Source: Azadirachta indica (taxonomy: Eukaryota; Streptophyta; Magnoliopsida; Sapindales; Meliaceae). From it: a DNA stretch of 64,000 bases. Shown here one piece after another: positions 1 to 13,301 of the stretch. The notes under the pieces are model-generated. The model worked only from the letters and a program-made list of their open reading frames with translations. It searched no databases and was not told the origin of the DNA. Position numbers and translations under genes: made by a program. Where the stretch lies: positions 13,416,274-13,480,273 of the forward strand of contig CM040444.1 in NCBI GenBank assembly GCA_022749755.1, in the 5' to 3' direction. How positions within the stretch are numbered: the stretch's first letter is position 1; each line of letters starts with the position of its first letter.

Positions 1-369
1 TCAATTTATCTTTAACAACTATTTAAAAATAAGTTTATTACCGCTATTTTTCTTTATAATTATTTGAAGAAACAATAAATATATTTTAATATAATAATTT
101 TAAAATTTTACATACTATTTAATTTGACAATAAGTGATAGGTAGTGTGATATTTATTTATAAATACAAAACCCTTGTCTCATCTTTGATAATCATTGATA
201 AACGATATATTAAATGAAATTTTCTTAAAATGATCAAATTTTAATCCAAAACTTCACAAATAATTATTTTTTAAAATTGTTTTAAAAAATTATCAGTTAA
301 AAAAATCAATGAAATTGTTTCATTAGCGTCATAAAAAAGTTATTTAAATATTATCAATCTCAATTTTTT

Positions 370-955
370 CTTAATCAAAAGTGCACTTTCTAATTGAAAA
401 AAAAATTTTGTTCATTTTGTTCGAAAGTACATTTTTGAATTTTCAAAAAGCTGTTAGTGAAAGGTTAGTAATGGGGGCATTTTCATCCGAAGTTTGTTGT
501 GATAGTCATTTATTAATAAATTGAATAGTTATTAAAAATAAATTTAGGAGTTAAAAACATGTTATTTTTAAAAAATTTTCATTAACTTAAAAAGAATATT
601 ACATTAATTAAAATGTAAATTTTATATTTTATATAATCTTAAATTATCATATCTACAAATCTCTTAAGAATAACTCTAAGTGATTTGAAACACGTTTGAC
701 ACTTCAATTAAAAATATTTTAAAAAAAATCTTATCCCATTCACAACTAATTAATATTTTTTAATAGTATATAAATGTAAATAAGTTTTTCTTTTTATTTC
801 ACAGTGTATTTTTAATTTTATAAAAGGTTGTTAATGGAAAGTTGACAACAAGGACATTTATTTCCAAAATTTACTGTGTGATAAATTTTTAAGATAGTTT
901 TAAATAATAGTCAAAAGTAAATTTAAGAACTAAACACAGGTGATTTTGAAAAAAT
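370..955. repeat. Diverged direct repeat, two copies of about 190 bp
   Basis: Sequence around 375-565 is echoed at about 770-960. Both copies share, in order, a TTTTTGAATTTT/TTTTTAATTTTA block, a GGTTGTTAATGGAAAG-like block, a phrase like GGGGCATTTTCATCCGAAGTTT, and AAATAAATTTAGGAGTTAAAAACA or its near equivalent. The two copies are strongly diverged. No coding content or clear termini were seen, so this may be an old tandem duplication or two relics of one repeat family. Confidence 0.4.
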
Positions 956-1400
956 TCCCATATTATTCCTACTTCTTCGCACATTCAATCTCATGTTAGA
1001 CATAAATACCAATGAAATTTAATACAAAATTAATAAATGCTTTTAAAAGTGAAAATTTGTCAAATGTGTTGGTAATCCATTAAAGTTAATTAAGATTCGT
1101 CCTGAAAACAAGTGATGTGGGTATTTTTTGTTCTATCCGAAAAGCACTTATAGGCCAGAAGCGTAAGAAGCAATGTTAATGAAAGTGATTTGTTGTCATA
1201 TATAATCTTTTTGTAAACCCAAACAAAACTTTAATGAATTATATATGAATCTAATAAAAGGCAGTAGTAGTAGTAATGGAATATAAAGGAAGTTTCCCCT
1301 TCTCTATATATGTATATATTAAACAAAGTATCGTGTTTAAGGAAGCTTCCACTTATCTACTCATGTATATACATACGTAACATGCAAGGTATGCAAGATG

Positions 1401-1402
<2 letters not shown>

Positions 1403-1442
<40 letters not shown>
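1403..1442. repeat. (TA)20 microsatellite
   Basis: Uninterrupted TA dinucleotide run in intergenic DNA; likely length-polymorphic. Confidence 0.95.
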
Positions 1443-1447
<5 letters not shown>

Positions 1448-2696
1448 AAAGATTAAGAACTTTGTCGCTACTGTCCTTGAATTTATACATATCTAACTAT
1501 TCAAATTAAATTTGACATATATTACATTTTATTAAATGATTATCTATTAAAATTTAATTTTAACATTAGATGGGTTTGTATCTTATAAAAATTTGTATTA
1601 AATAAAAAAATCCTCTCCTTTCCTATACATATATAGTTTTGTGGCACTTGGGGATAATCATACGCTGAGGTGAGGTGATTATGAGTTTACGGTACAGAAA
1701 GGCAAGAAAAGCTCAGGGTCGTTGACCAACTGTAAACCAACAGAAGGAGATTAAGATATAACTAGATTTCACATTTAGCTTAACTGCACAAGGGCTTTAC
1801 GTTAGGAGAGGAGTATTAAATTCATTTTTAATTCTTTGTTATTATGGATGCATTATTGTCTGTCAGTACGAGTGACTTTGGGCCATCTGAAGACCCAATA
1901 AAACGAATGGCATTAATATGAGGATACGTGGGCCGACTCAATGTATAGTCCACCTCCACCTCCCCGTGCGTCTGGGACTCCTATTCAAATTCAATCTACC
2001 CGCCCAGAAATCGTCAATTTCATTCTCCATTATTTTGGCTTAAATTTTGTTTTAATAATTAACCATCCTCCTCTTAACACCCATGTCATTTCATTTCTCG
2101 ATATGGATAAACAATCCCTTTATAAAAAAATCAGCGCCAAAATTTAAAATTGATGGGCCGCCACGTCTCCCAAAAATCTTTTTATCAAATCAAAATCATA
2201 AGGCACATTCCTAAAGATATTCCCAAGCACTTATGGGCCCGGCCCTCTAGACCGTGGGTCCACATCTAATTTGAAATTCCTCCGCTGTTTTTCTCTTGGC
2301 CCCATGCGTCGACCTAGTCCTCTTTACTTTATTTTATTTTATTAATAATTTCAGATATTTTCTCTTTTTATCCGGATCTATTTATCTAGAAGAAATACCC
2401 GATTAATCGGTTATCATCCGAATTTCCAACCGATTACAGATCAACGGCTGATCACAGAAGAATGTATGTATAAAGGAAAATAAAAAGACTAATTCATTTA
2501 CTAATTAACAGGAGACAGAGTGATTAATAATAGCACTCTTATCTTATTTAGTAAGAAAGACACAAAAGTTCGTTCGCCGAGAACCAGTCGACCGACCCGA
2601 CCCGACATAACCAGATACCACCACACATTGAAGATGAAAATAAAAATATTAAAACCTACAGAGACTTAGATAAAACCACATCATAGATAACATAAG

Positions 2697-2748
2697 TCAT
2701 CATCATCATGATCATCATGATAGATCATGATCGTCATGATGATCGTCA
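2697..2748. repeat. CATGAT-rich self-complementary repeat beside the cyclophilin stop codon
   Basis: A run of CATCAT, CATGAT, GATCATGATC and CGTCATGATG words, many of them palindromic, ends 9 bases outside the cyclophilin stop codon. On the gene strand it lies at the beginning of the 3' UTR and could fold into alternative short hairpins. Confidence 0.7.
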
Positions 2749-2756
2749 GCCAATGT

Positions 2757-3275
2757 CTAAGACAATTGACCGCAATCAGCGATGACAACAGGCTTCGAGG
2801 TCTTTCCAGAGCTTGACCCCACGTTCTCAACGGCCCTGATCACTTCCATTCCCTCGACCACTTGACCGAACACCACGTGTTTCCCATCGAGCCACTCGGT
2901 CTTCGCCGTGCAAATGAAGAACTGCGATCCGTTGGTTCCCGGTCCTGCATTCGCCATCGACAAGATTCCGGCGCCGGTGTGCTTCTTGATGAAGTTTTCA
3001 TCGGCGAATTTTGTGCCGTAGATTGACTCACCTCCGGTTCCGTTTCCGGCGGTAAAGTCACCACCCTGGCACATGAAACCGGGGATCACACGGTGGAAGG
3101 TCGATCCCTTGTAGTGAAGTGGCTTTCCACTCCGGCCAACGCCTTTCTCGCCGGTGCAGAGGGCACGGAAGTTTTCAGCTGTTCTGGGAGTGACATCAGC
3201 AAAGAGCTCCATCACAACCCGACCGGCAGGCTGACCACCGATGGCCATGTCAAAAAAGACTTTAGGGTTAGGCAT
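2757..3275 (-). CDS. CYP (ROC-type): Cyclophilin-type peptidyl-prolyl cis-trans isomerase, cytosolic
   Basis: Single-exon gene encoding a 172-aa single-domain cyclophilin, which catalyses cis-trans isomerisation of X-Pro bonds in the cytosol and nucleus. Catalytic and cyclosporin-binding positions are intact: R62, F67 and Q70 in the [15 protein letters not shown] block, Q118 and F120 in GSQFF, W128 in EWLDGKH, and H133. The plant-type divergent loop with KPLH is present after residue 46. Cys40 and Cys168, used for redox control in plant cyclophilins, are both there. There is no signal or transit peptide and the length matches Arabidopsis ROC1/ROC3/CYP19 proteins. The first ATG is used ([10 protein letters not shown]). 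A TATA-like box and a telo-box lie just upstream. It lies tail-first beyond the 3' end of NUP188 on the same strand, as in Arabidopsis. It is the sole intact copy in the window. Confidence 0.97.
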   Translation of the reverse strand: MPNPKVFFDMAIGGQPAGRVVMELFADVTPRTAENFRALCTGEKGVGRSGKPLHYKGSTFHRVIPGFMCQGGDFTAGNGTGGESIYGTKFADENFIKKHTGAGILSMANAGPGTNGSQFFICTAKTEWLDGKHVVFGQVVEGMEVIRAVENVGSSSGKTSKPVVIADCGQLS

Positions 3276-3344
3276 TATGGTAAATCTAGAGAAGCAACCG
3301 ATAACAGAGATTAAGATATGGTGATTTGCATGTGCAGTGATTTG

Positions 3345-3353
3345 TTAGGGTTT
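3345..3353 (-). promoter_or_regulatory. Telo-box (AAACCCTAA) in the cyclophilin 5' region
   Basis: Read on the minus strand this is a perfect AAACCCTAA, about 70 bases upstream of the cyclophilin ATG and just downstream of the TATA-like box. Telo-boxes are typical of highly expressed plant genes for translation and growth. Confidence 0.6.
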
Positions 3354-3359
3354 AGACGG

Positions 3360-3368
3360 TATTAAATA
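3360..3368 (-). promoter_or_regulatory. TATA-like box of the cyclophilin gene
   Basis: TATTTAATA on the minus strand, about 85 bases before the ATG. The spacing suits a 5' UTR of roughly 50-60 bases. No experimental start site is available. Confidence 0.5.
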
Positions 3369-5805
3369 GGGGATGGAGCGGTGGGGGAGTGAGGGGAAAG
3401 GAATCAGAACCGTTGAGGCAGGACACGTGGAGAGATCTTAAAAGAGGGGCGGAAATAACCGTGGTTGAGTTAAGGTTTGACCAGGGTTAAGTGAGGGATC
3501 CAAGGCTGACTGTGGATATGTCGTTTTGTCATTATCCAAGGTCTTTGTACCGTTGTACGTGGCGTTTTCTGGAAAGGGGGGAAAACGACATCGTTTCATT
3601 TTATACATTAAAATGGCAAAATAAAACTCCGGATCCCTGACTTGGCGCATTTTAACATATATGGAAGGACTGAAATAAGCTTATGTTATTAGTCTGTAAC
3701 GCTCCAAAATCAAAGACTGTACATTACCTTTTATAGAGGATTAGGGACCTATTTCATATAAATGGACAAAATTATACCCTTATTTGCAAAAATATGAAAG
3801 AGCAGAATCCGGATGTAATCACTTGGGGGTACAAAGATTTTAAATGGGGCATTGATGAGATACAGCGAAATCGTACGCAAACCACACGAAGTAATTAATG
3901 ATTTTAAATATCACCTGAATGAATTTAAATTTCATCAGACGATACAGAATACAGATATGTCGCATTTGTAGGATTATTTTTAATCTCCACCACAGAAAAT
4001 ATTTATTTTCTTTTAAAAAAAAAAAATCAAACTGCTGGAAAACATTTGCATAAATGATTTCCTCAAATCCTGGCAATGCAATGCGCCGCCCAGATGCCAA
4101 TTTGTTTTTTTATTTTATTTTATTTTCCGTCGTACTATTATAGATACGGAAAATAAAATATGACAGTCAACATGCAACTTTATAAATTAAATAAAAAAAA
4201 AGTCCATTTCTCTTAATTTTGTAGTTAATATCTTATTATTTTTTAATTTTTTTTAATATTTTTAATATTTTTAATTTATTAATTTATAAATTAATTAAAT
4301 AGAAAGATAAAATTGAAAAAAAATAAAAAATTAAGAGTATTGTAATATTAAAAAAATTAAAAAATAGTAAAATATTAACTCAAAAATTAAAAAAAAATAA
4401 TAGACATTTTTTCTTAAATAAGTATTATTCTAATTTATATAAATATTGTTCACCACTCTCGTTGGTTTGTAGAATAGAATACACAAAAATAAAGATATAA
4501 AAAGAGGTATCAGATGCAAAGGTAGGTATACGTGTTTTAATGAAAAAGTAAGAATTCATTATTGTATTCATCGTATAAAAAAGAAAATGAAAAGCATTCG
4601 ACGTTGAAAGGGGCGTAGAATACATCGCAAGCCACTCATTATTGGCTTCCCACTTTAGATACTACACAGTATCACGATCTTTTCTTTTATATTTATTTAT
4701 ACTTAAATAAATAAATAAATAATAATATAATATAATTATTTACCTTAGAATATCAAATATGGTCGATGATTTGATATGAGCACTACATCCATCTTCCAAA
4801 TCCCTGATAAGATACAAGGTGGGGTATACATTTTGTATAGATAAAAGATAAGTGATTTTAATTAGAATTTCAATAAGAATCCAGTCGTACCACAGTGTTC
4901 ACCGACCATGGTGTCCTTTCAATCTGTTTGGAACTTGCTTTAACGGGATCATGAATCCGTGTGTTACGCTGTCGCTGTGAGTCTGTGACACCATGAAATC
5001 ATATGTTGTCGTTTTGTTGCATGTCACAAGGGGAAAGGCCCACTCAAGGCCTCAAGAAAATATCATGTTCTTTGCAAAGAGAAAATAAACAATAATTATC
5101 TCGCTCAGATGAATATGATGATAGTAACCATTGGCCACAAACTGCACCAATAAATTTCACCCACACATCTAATGATTGTACTCTACTCAATTTTAAAATA
5201 ACAATTAAGCATAATGCATTAGACAACCAACCACCTTTGCTTTGACAACCTTTGCTTTGACAACCGACCTCCATTACTTCATACTACGTGCTGATTGTTA
5301 ACCACGAGCACTTCAAGTAAATCATACCCTCGATTGTTTATAGGCGAAATCTCCTAAAATCTTCAAGATTCTGTATTTAGAAAATTGTGTTCTAGTCTGC
5401 CTCCTTGAAAAATTAATGGAGTTTTGTGAAAAATTGATTGAAACCAGCTCACTACTCAACTAGGAATATATATTTGTCCCAACAAGATATCCTGTTGGAA
5501 TCACAAAAGGAATGGTAGGGAAAGAAAGTTTCAATTATATATGCATAAAGAATATTTGCAGAAGAATTTCTATTCCTACATTTCTTATAAGTAATCATAA
5601 CATCTACAAAATTTTCACTAAGCATACAGAACTTACCTATTTTTGCAGAACTACTTAAGAATAAGAAGATTTACAGCAATCCTGGGTAGATCATCGAAAT
5701 TGTATGTTCCAAAGATTTCATTGATGCTTTAAAAAACGCATGCCCCTCGGTCGCTACAAAATGACAAACAATAACATTATTATTATATGAATTTTTAAAG
5801 TCAAG
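3369..5805. other. Intergenic DNA between NUP188 and cyclophilin, with cyclophilin upstream region
   Basis: The left part (3369-3650) is the cyclophilin upstream region and includes the near-palindrome AAACGACATCGTTT at 3583-3596. The middle (about 3840-4760) is AT-rich without recognisable genes. At 5231-5266 a 16-bp CTTTGACAAC-type unit occurs about twice in tandem. The right end (about 5640-5805) is the probable 3' UTR of NUP188. Confidence 0.6.
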
Positions 5806-8800
5806 TTATATGATTGCGAGCACATGGAAAGGACTATCACCTTTTATCAACAATTTGACTTCCTTTGAGAAGTCTTCCACACGGCCTAAAACAGGTCTTA
5901 TTCCACAAATCTGTAGAACGCAAAGTTCCAAGTTTAAAGCCATTTCCATTACTTGAAGCAGTAAAAGACAGATGTGATGAATTTCGGGATCAATCTGCTT
6001 TGACTTGTTTGCCTCACAAAGTTCCGTGACAACAGCAGCTGCTTGATCCTGCATTTTTCAATAGCAAGTCAAGAGAAGGCACATAAAAAGTCAGTCTCAA
6101 TAATAGAAAGAGATCGTAACAAGCTATTCAACATTATTTTGTAATTCATTTTTATTAACATTTGAAAGAGATATTGCCTTAAACTGATGTCTAGTAACCC
6201 CTTATTGGAAGGAATACTAAAAGAAGTCATGTTATCATTATACCTGTAGCCCATGTAAAATCTCTGGCATGGGGAGCTCCGGAAAATGAGCAAGATCAAC
6301 AAATCCCACCTCTCCTGCCCTTTCAGCAGCACCCTTAGCTTGTGAACAGAGAAATTTCAAAAGAAGAAATGTAATTCTATAGATCTGCACAGCAACAGCA
6401 TCTGAGAAGTACGTTTGAGAAACAGAATGACTACTTTCAGTTGTTTGATCCCTCATTAGAAGAGCACTTGTGGCAGATGCCGCAGAGAACTTTGTCTTTG
6501 ACCCACAACCAAGAGGTGTAAGTGCAAACCATCCATTTTTACTGTTGACAACTGATGGTTTCTTGGACCAATCTAACTCCTCTTTCAGGATAGGAGGACA
6601 CAGGAGAGGGGCAGTCCTGCTGACGGATTCTCCGACGCGCTGCGTTCCTCGGCTAATAAAGGCTAGAAGATGGATACTCGTCTCCCTTAATTGTGAGTCC
6701 ATTTCTTTCATGGCTTTAACCCATGAACTCCAGTGTTTTGTCAGCACACACATCAGCATAAGAGTGTGCTCTGTTTCTTTAAGAGAAGTAAGAGAAGTTT
6801 GTGTCCTTTGTGCACGAGGTCTTTTCTTGTCATGATCTTCAGTTGGAAACTCTGGTGCATTGAGATAATAAGAAATTAGATAAGCTTTCTCCGAAAAGAA
6901 GTAAGGTATGACATTGTCCACTATATCCGCACAAAAACTTTCTCCTAGAGAATGAACCATAGCTGCAACCACAGCCATGCCAAGTCCCCATATAAGATGA
7001 AGCTTTTCAGTTTTATCTGGTACATCGAAGATCTTATCAATATTAACTACAGAGGAAGGCCCGCCATCCAATATTTCAGAAAGCAAAGCTCTAAGCGACA
7101 AGAAAAAACCAGTATTAACAAGCATCTCAGCACCTCCTCTAACTTGTGCAAGTGTCAAAAAGAACTTCAATATTGTAGAAATGGATGCAAAAGAAGTTTT
7201 ATCCTGAAGCTTTTGAATGACATGCCGCAGCTGGATATGCTGCTGTATGATGGGGAACCAAGTGTTAGGTGTCAGTAAACTTCTAAGTATCAAGTCCACA
7301 ATAGTCAGGGAAAGGGTACAATGCTCTTCATTAGTGATGCAATGGCAGAGAATAGGCAATAACCCTAAGGTCACATTAGAAACCTTAGCTAAGTCTTCAA
7401 CAGACTCCTTTTCTTTCATCCCATTTCCATGGGAATTTAGGCAAGTAGACTCCATGACTAATAGAAGCAACGTGAGCAAATGCTTTATTGTTATATTCAC
7501 CCCAGCAACTGAAGTTCTCAAGTCACTGAGCACTTTAAGGGCAAAGCCGGAGGTTTTTAAAACAAGTACACAAATGGGTGAAGACAGGCTTTTCTGAACA
7601 GATCTCACAAGATGTAGAAGTAATTCTGCGTGAGCCGCAAGGAAATCAAGAATATCTTTAGAGGCATCCAGAGCTGGAGCTAACAGTTCTACTGTACCAT
7701 GGAAATTTTGGCATATTTGATCAATGCATGAAAGAGAGAATTGATTGGGGGTCTTCCCTCCAACTCTGATCCTTTTGTCCAGTGACTGCACCAGCAGGCA
7801 AATGTCAATTGATAATTCATGAGAAAAGCAAATGCAAAAGCAGTAAAGATTAGACACTCAAGCAAGAAAGTGTGACAATAAAATCCTGCCTGCAGTTAGT
7901 CAATATTTTATGTGTTTACCATTTTAAATAATGATTCTTAAGACAACATTTAAATCCTTGACTTTGGCAAATATAAAAAATTATCAAAATTCATCATAAT
8001 ATTACCTTAACTATATTGAACTTTATTTTTATTACAATCCTTGCCCAATGTTCATCAAACATATTGAGTGACTTCCTTATCCTTGATTCATCCAAGCACA
8101 ATATTCTGATTCTTAAAAACTTTGCTAATAGTTTGCATAAATACACCTAAAATGTTAGTATTACATGTTCAATATTATCTAATTCACCTCTAACTTACAA
8201 CCCCATGACATGAATCATCAAAAACTTCCCAGAATTTCTGTAAACACAGAGAACACTTCTACATGAGATAAGCAAACAATCAAATTAATTTAGACACAAA
8301 CTCTAACGACATTCTTAAGTGATATTAGAATTTAACTGAACTTTAACACAGAACAAAAAGAGGAACAAAGCTAAATAAGTTCACTAACAAATGCATTCTA
8401 GATATCTAATGTTGAAGCATCATAAACTGCAACAAAGGAATTCAGAGATTTACAGGACTCACATCATCTTCGTACACTGTTAGGATAGTTACCAATGCTT
8501 TCAGTGCAGAAAGCTTAGAAGTTGCAAGCAACACCATGGAGTTTGCTTCTTGCATGCAATGCAACATTTTCTCAGCAGTTACTTTAGATGTTTTCCATTC
8601 CGAATAATCCCACATGTCTAAACCCAAATCTGCTCTTACACATACAGGATCAAACATGTATACATCTTTAGCAATAGCAAATAAGTCACCAGCATCCTTA
8701 TGCTCATATGACTGCAAAAACTTAGATTCAATCAGATACTGGGAAAGTTCTCTGAATGGTCCAGGACTGATTTTACGACCTTCAAGCTCCCCTTGAAGAT

Positions 8801-11800
8801 GACAGTAAAGATCACTGAGTAATAAAGTCTTTAACTCTTTTCCTTCACTGGAAAGAAATCCCAAAAAATTAAAAATGAGAATTTTGTAGACAATGTGAAA
8901 ACAGTGATCATATATAGAGAGCTTGTTTTCCAGAGACTAAAAAGTAATGCAACACAAACAAATTTTTTCTTTTTCTGAATATTACATATTACATGTATAA
9001 TCTATGGATATTAAATAAAAAATCTGCTAGGAGTTTAGATGAACACTGTGCTGAAGCACCCCAGAAATCTCCCCATACAAACAGTGAGATTTTTACCCTC
9101 ACATGCAAGGAATTCTACCCACAATTAGTTTAGTGGGAGAGTCTCACACTTTGTGTAGTGTGGGACTCGAACTCATGTCCTCCATTTGGAAGGCATGAGT
9201 GTTTACCACCCAGCCATGGGCTGAGTGGCTGCAACACAAACAGATTGAATTGACTAATATGCATGACTACATGCCAATGGCCGGGGTAATTTCAAAAAAA
9301 ATCAGGACAAATGAGACCATTGCGTGAAGAGCAATTAAACACTCTACACACACTGCAGGAGCTGTATTGATTGTGCATCATGCGTTGACTAGTAACTCTT
9401 ACAATAAAAGAGGAGGAAAAAAGGATGGGAACAGCTGAAGGTCAATACTGTAGGAACATAAAATAAGAATTGTGAACGTGGTGGCTCCCAGAAGAACTAA
9501 GATGATTGCAGCCCCCTAGCAGTAACATGATATATTCATAGAACATAAAATACGGTTCTATTTCTGCAAACAAAAAGAACAATGTGAAGAATGTCCATAA
9601 GGACACTCTTAATACTTATGGGAAAACAAAAATAATTAGGAACACCACTAGAGTCTTATATTTTGACACAGAATTACAGCCTTGCCCTCTATAGTTTAGC
9701 AACAACAAACAGTACATAAGCAAATTAACTTAGCACAAGGGCACTGAATAATATATAAATATACCTCAGATAATAAATCTTCAGATTTTTTATCTGGGCA
9801 ATTAACATGTTTAGACTTAACGCAGTTGATTTAACAGAAAACATATGAGCTTTACCTGTAACGGCGCTGTGAGTATTGCACCAGTAATTGAGAAAAAGCA
9901 GCTTGACTGGTCAACTGTTAACAGAAAAAGCAATATCCAAAAGATTATGATCTGACCTCAAAGATTAAAAAAGGGGAAATGGCACAAAAAAGACTGGTAA
10001 ACGTGAAATCCCAGATGAGACATCAAAAGGATCACCTAAATTAGCAAAGATTAAGCTGCCCATAATAGAGAATGGGTCATACCTTTTTTGACATAAGGCG
10101 GACCTTCTCAAGTAATGAAACAGACAAACTTCCTGCATCACCAGTCGCTAATTTCCCTATCAGATGCACAATAAGTAAACTGACAGCAACCTGCAAAGTA
10201 GCATGTGAATTGTTAATATGAGAAGTTCTTAAATGTTTGAACATAAAGTATAATTCAAGGTGCTGACAGAACATAGCAAAGAAACATGGGTACAAACAGA
10301 TGTATGCCACATCATAAAGTACCATTCAATCAGGTGTAATTTCTAGTACAGAAAATTCTTGTTCAGCTAATTGGAGCATTGTGAAATTAAAAGTCAGGAA
10401 CTGCTTGACATGAATATCTATAAACGGCATCACTGGAAAAATTAAGAACTGACAGGATAGTCACCTTTGCACGAAAAAGTATCTCATTATTATATGCACA
10501 AGAAGTATAGGACTCGACCAGGCTAGCCAAAACAGAGCTCTGAAACCAATTTGACATAATATCCTTAAGATCACAATCATTTGCAGATTTTGACAGTCTG
10601 GGATTTGCAGTATTTTCTATCCCCGCCTTTGATTTGGTAGCTTCTTTTACAAGTGACTCAGCATGTAACCGCCTTTGCTTCAGTAACATATCATGAGCCA
10701 TTATTTCTAATATAGCAGATTGACAATAATATTTGTAAGCCAAACTCTGAGCCTCCACCTCAGTCATATTTTCAAGTTCAGAAGATTGCAAGCTTGCAAT
10801 TAATGAAAATGAGTTGGATAGTTGTTTCCAGAACGTTCCAGAGCTTTTCAACCACTCCAAAATATCTTTGTACTGATCAGCCCCTTGCCACAACGCCTTC
10901 AGGAAGTTAAGTACATTCAGCAGTATGCGGGGATTGCTGCAGATAGATAAAATTTCGCACAAACTATAGCATGTAAGACCATAGATGTTAACAGTATCCA
11001 GCATACCCAACTACAAGCAACGAATCTAACAGTTACCATCAATAAGAAATCAGGTATAGAAACTAGCCTAAATCCAGACAATACCTATTGATAAGATCAT
11101 CAGATCTTTCAACGTATAGCAGAACTGTATCTATCATATTTGGTTTATTTGATCCAAGCGACCCTATTAAAGCTTCATTTTCTGGATGCTTCAGCCCACT
11201 GTCATTACTTTGTGGGAGATCCCTCTTCTCCTCTGTGGAAAATAAAGCAACAAGGAAAGCAGGCTGCAAAATAAAAGCACAAATTAAGGGAAAAATATCT
11301 TGAGTATCTATAATACCATTATTAAGATGGAAGAGTTACATCAACAAAAGAAAAGATCATCTAAAAAGTTGTCATAGGAACATAGACAGGACTCAGATAA
11401 ACTGAGCTTCCAGTTGTGCCATATGGAATGAACACATAGTTGCAGAACTGTTAAATTTAAGATCATGAGATCAGGTTTGGTTGCTCTGACCAACTAAGGA
11501 TAACATGTGTAATTTGATCAGCATCAGGGTACTCCAAGAAAAGAGCAAACTTTGGAATCTTTAATCCAACATCACAAATACATGACAGTTCAGGATGATA
11601 TTTCTAGATGCAGTGCTAAACAAAACCAGATGGAACGGGAAATACACTTAGAGCATACAAACTTGGAAGGCCTCCCTCTACGAATAACTTTGACCCAAGA
11701 AATCTTCAAAATCTTGCAAATAAAGAGATACTGTAGCAGACCTGATGTTTTGCAGCAGAAGTGAGTAGATTTATTGAGGAAACAAATAGATCTTCATTTT

Positions 11801-13260
11801 CCACCAGCTGTAGCATATAGTCAAGAGAATGCCTTAAATCTGCAATCTAAACCAAGCAACCACTCATAAAAAAGTACAAGAACAACCAATGCACTCACTT
11901 GAATAAAATGAAAACAAGTTAAAGGTTAAAAACAAACATAAATGACAAACCTGCTTGTCATCCAAACCAAAGCATGCATTGCTAGACAAATATGGTTGTG
12001 AATAGTCCGATATACTCAACAACATTGATAGTACTCTAGCAGCACCAACTTGAATAGCCTGTACAGAGAACTCTAAATTATTTATAAGATACACCAGTGC
12101 CAACATATGATCACTAAAACTAAAAAAAAAAAAAAATTAGGCTCGATTTTGAACTAATGGGAAGTCAAAATAGACAAACAACTCCATGCATACAACTATG
12201 ATGGATAGTCCTTTATATTTCTGCTTGCTAAAGTTAACATGTATCTGAAGTCATCTCTTAAAAGCTTGACCTCATAAATAAAGGGACCAACAATAGTATT
12301 TCAGTATTAACACGTCATATTGCATTTAAGGCATGTGAATCCAACACAACAATCACAAAGATAACAGCAAACACAACCCACTGTATTTTACTAATGGGCA
12401 AGTTCATACTTGGTCAAACTCAAGCCACCATTTAACCGAAAAGGTTAAGCGAATTGATAAGGATCTAACAACAATTATAAGCTCTAACAACATAATTACG
12501 CATACTGATATTCAGAACTGCATGCTGCCACAGTCCCTGCAATGCAGTTTATAGGTGAACATACCCCAGTCCACATCCATACAGTTGAAACCCTAGTTAA
12601 GGAAACGCATAATATTCGGGAATACCGGAAAGAAGATGAAAAGAAAATCTGATTCTGCACAACTGAAGATTCGGCTACTGGTCCATTACTCTATTTAGTT
12701 TCCCTCATATGTCAAATGAGACAAGCAGGACCTAGATCTCACAGTTCCTTTGTTTCTCACGTCAACCCCAAGGGGTTGCTCAACTCAGCAACCCTTGAAT
12801 ACATAGACCTAATCTAATTACCTTCATCAGAAACTTAAACGTACATTTATCATTTGAAGAGTAAATCATTATTATTTCGTGAACTGCTTATAAATATGAG
12901 AAAGGAATGTCATTAGACATTCTCACATAGGAGTGCCAACAGACCCACTAACTTTAAATTTTAAACAAATATCTGACCAACTTGCATATCATACAATTAT
13001 CCAAAATTTTGCAACCTTAAGCAAAGGAAGACGAGAACAGAAAGTTCAAGCATCATTATTTCCCATTGGAGTGTGGATAGAAATGCATACGGGACAGCGA
13101 AAATATGATATCAAGGATGTAACAGCTGCAACAACAGGAATTGGTGTGGCTGTAGATGATAGCACAGCTTGATGCAAGACAGGAAGGATGGAAGACACGT
13201 CCTGGAAAAGAAATTGAGTTAATAATATATATATATATATATATATATATGATTAAGGGT

Positions 13261-13301
<41 letters not shown>

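Larger units (their letters stand above)
1..2756. other. AT-rich intergenic DNA left of the cyclophilin gene
   Basis: No supportable gene was found. The stretch is very AT-rich and holds a (TA)20 microsatellite at 1403-1442 and a diverged direct repeat near 370-560 and 770-955. A short open frame at 1941-2147 begins with a proline run and resembles nothing I know; it is probably chance. The right edge (about 2640-2756) is the likely 3' UTR of the cyclophilin gene. It includes an imperfect CATGAT-rich repeat at 2697-2748 just outside the stop codon. Confidence 0.6.

Noticed and set aside
1941..2147. 68-aa frame starting with a proline run
   Set aside because: Short, no family resemblance, no promoter or splice context.
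6470..7597. Plus-strand frames of 108-126 aa over the large NUP188 exon
   Set aside because: Antisense shadows of a long real exon.
9120..9235. Possible tRNA gene on the minus strand
   Set aside because: Box A and box B are present, but the arms do not pair as a tRNA. The sequence continues into a body with an A-rich tail and flanking duplications, so it is the head of a SINE.
10937..11010. Longer version of the NUP188 exon ending at 10465, starting at 11010
   Set aside because: The acceptor at 11011 would break phase with the upstream exon ending at 11085. Using the acceptor before 10936 keeps frame and yields the expected LINSNPRILLNVL junction.
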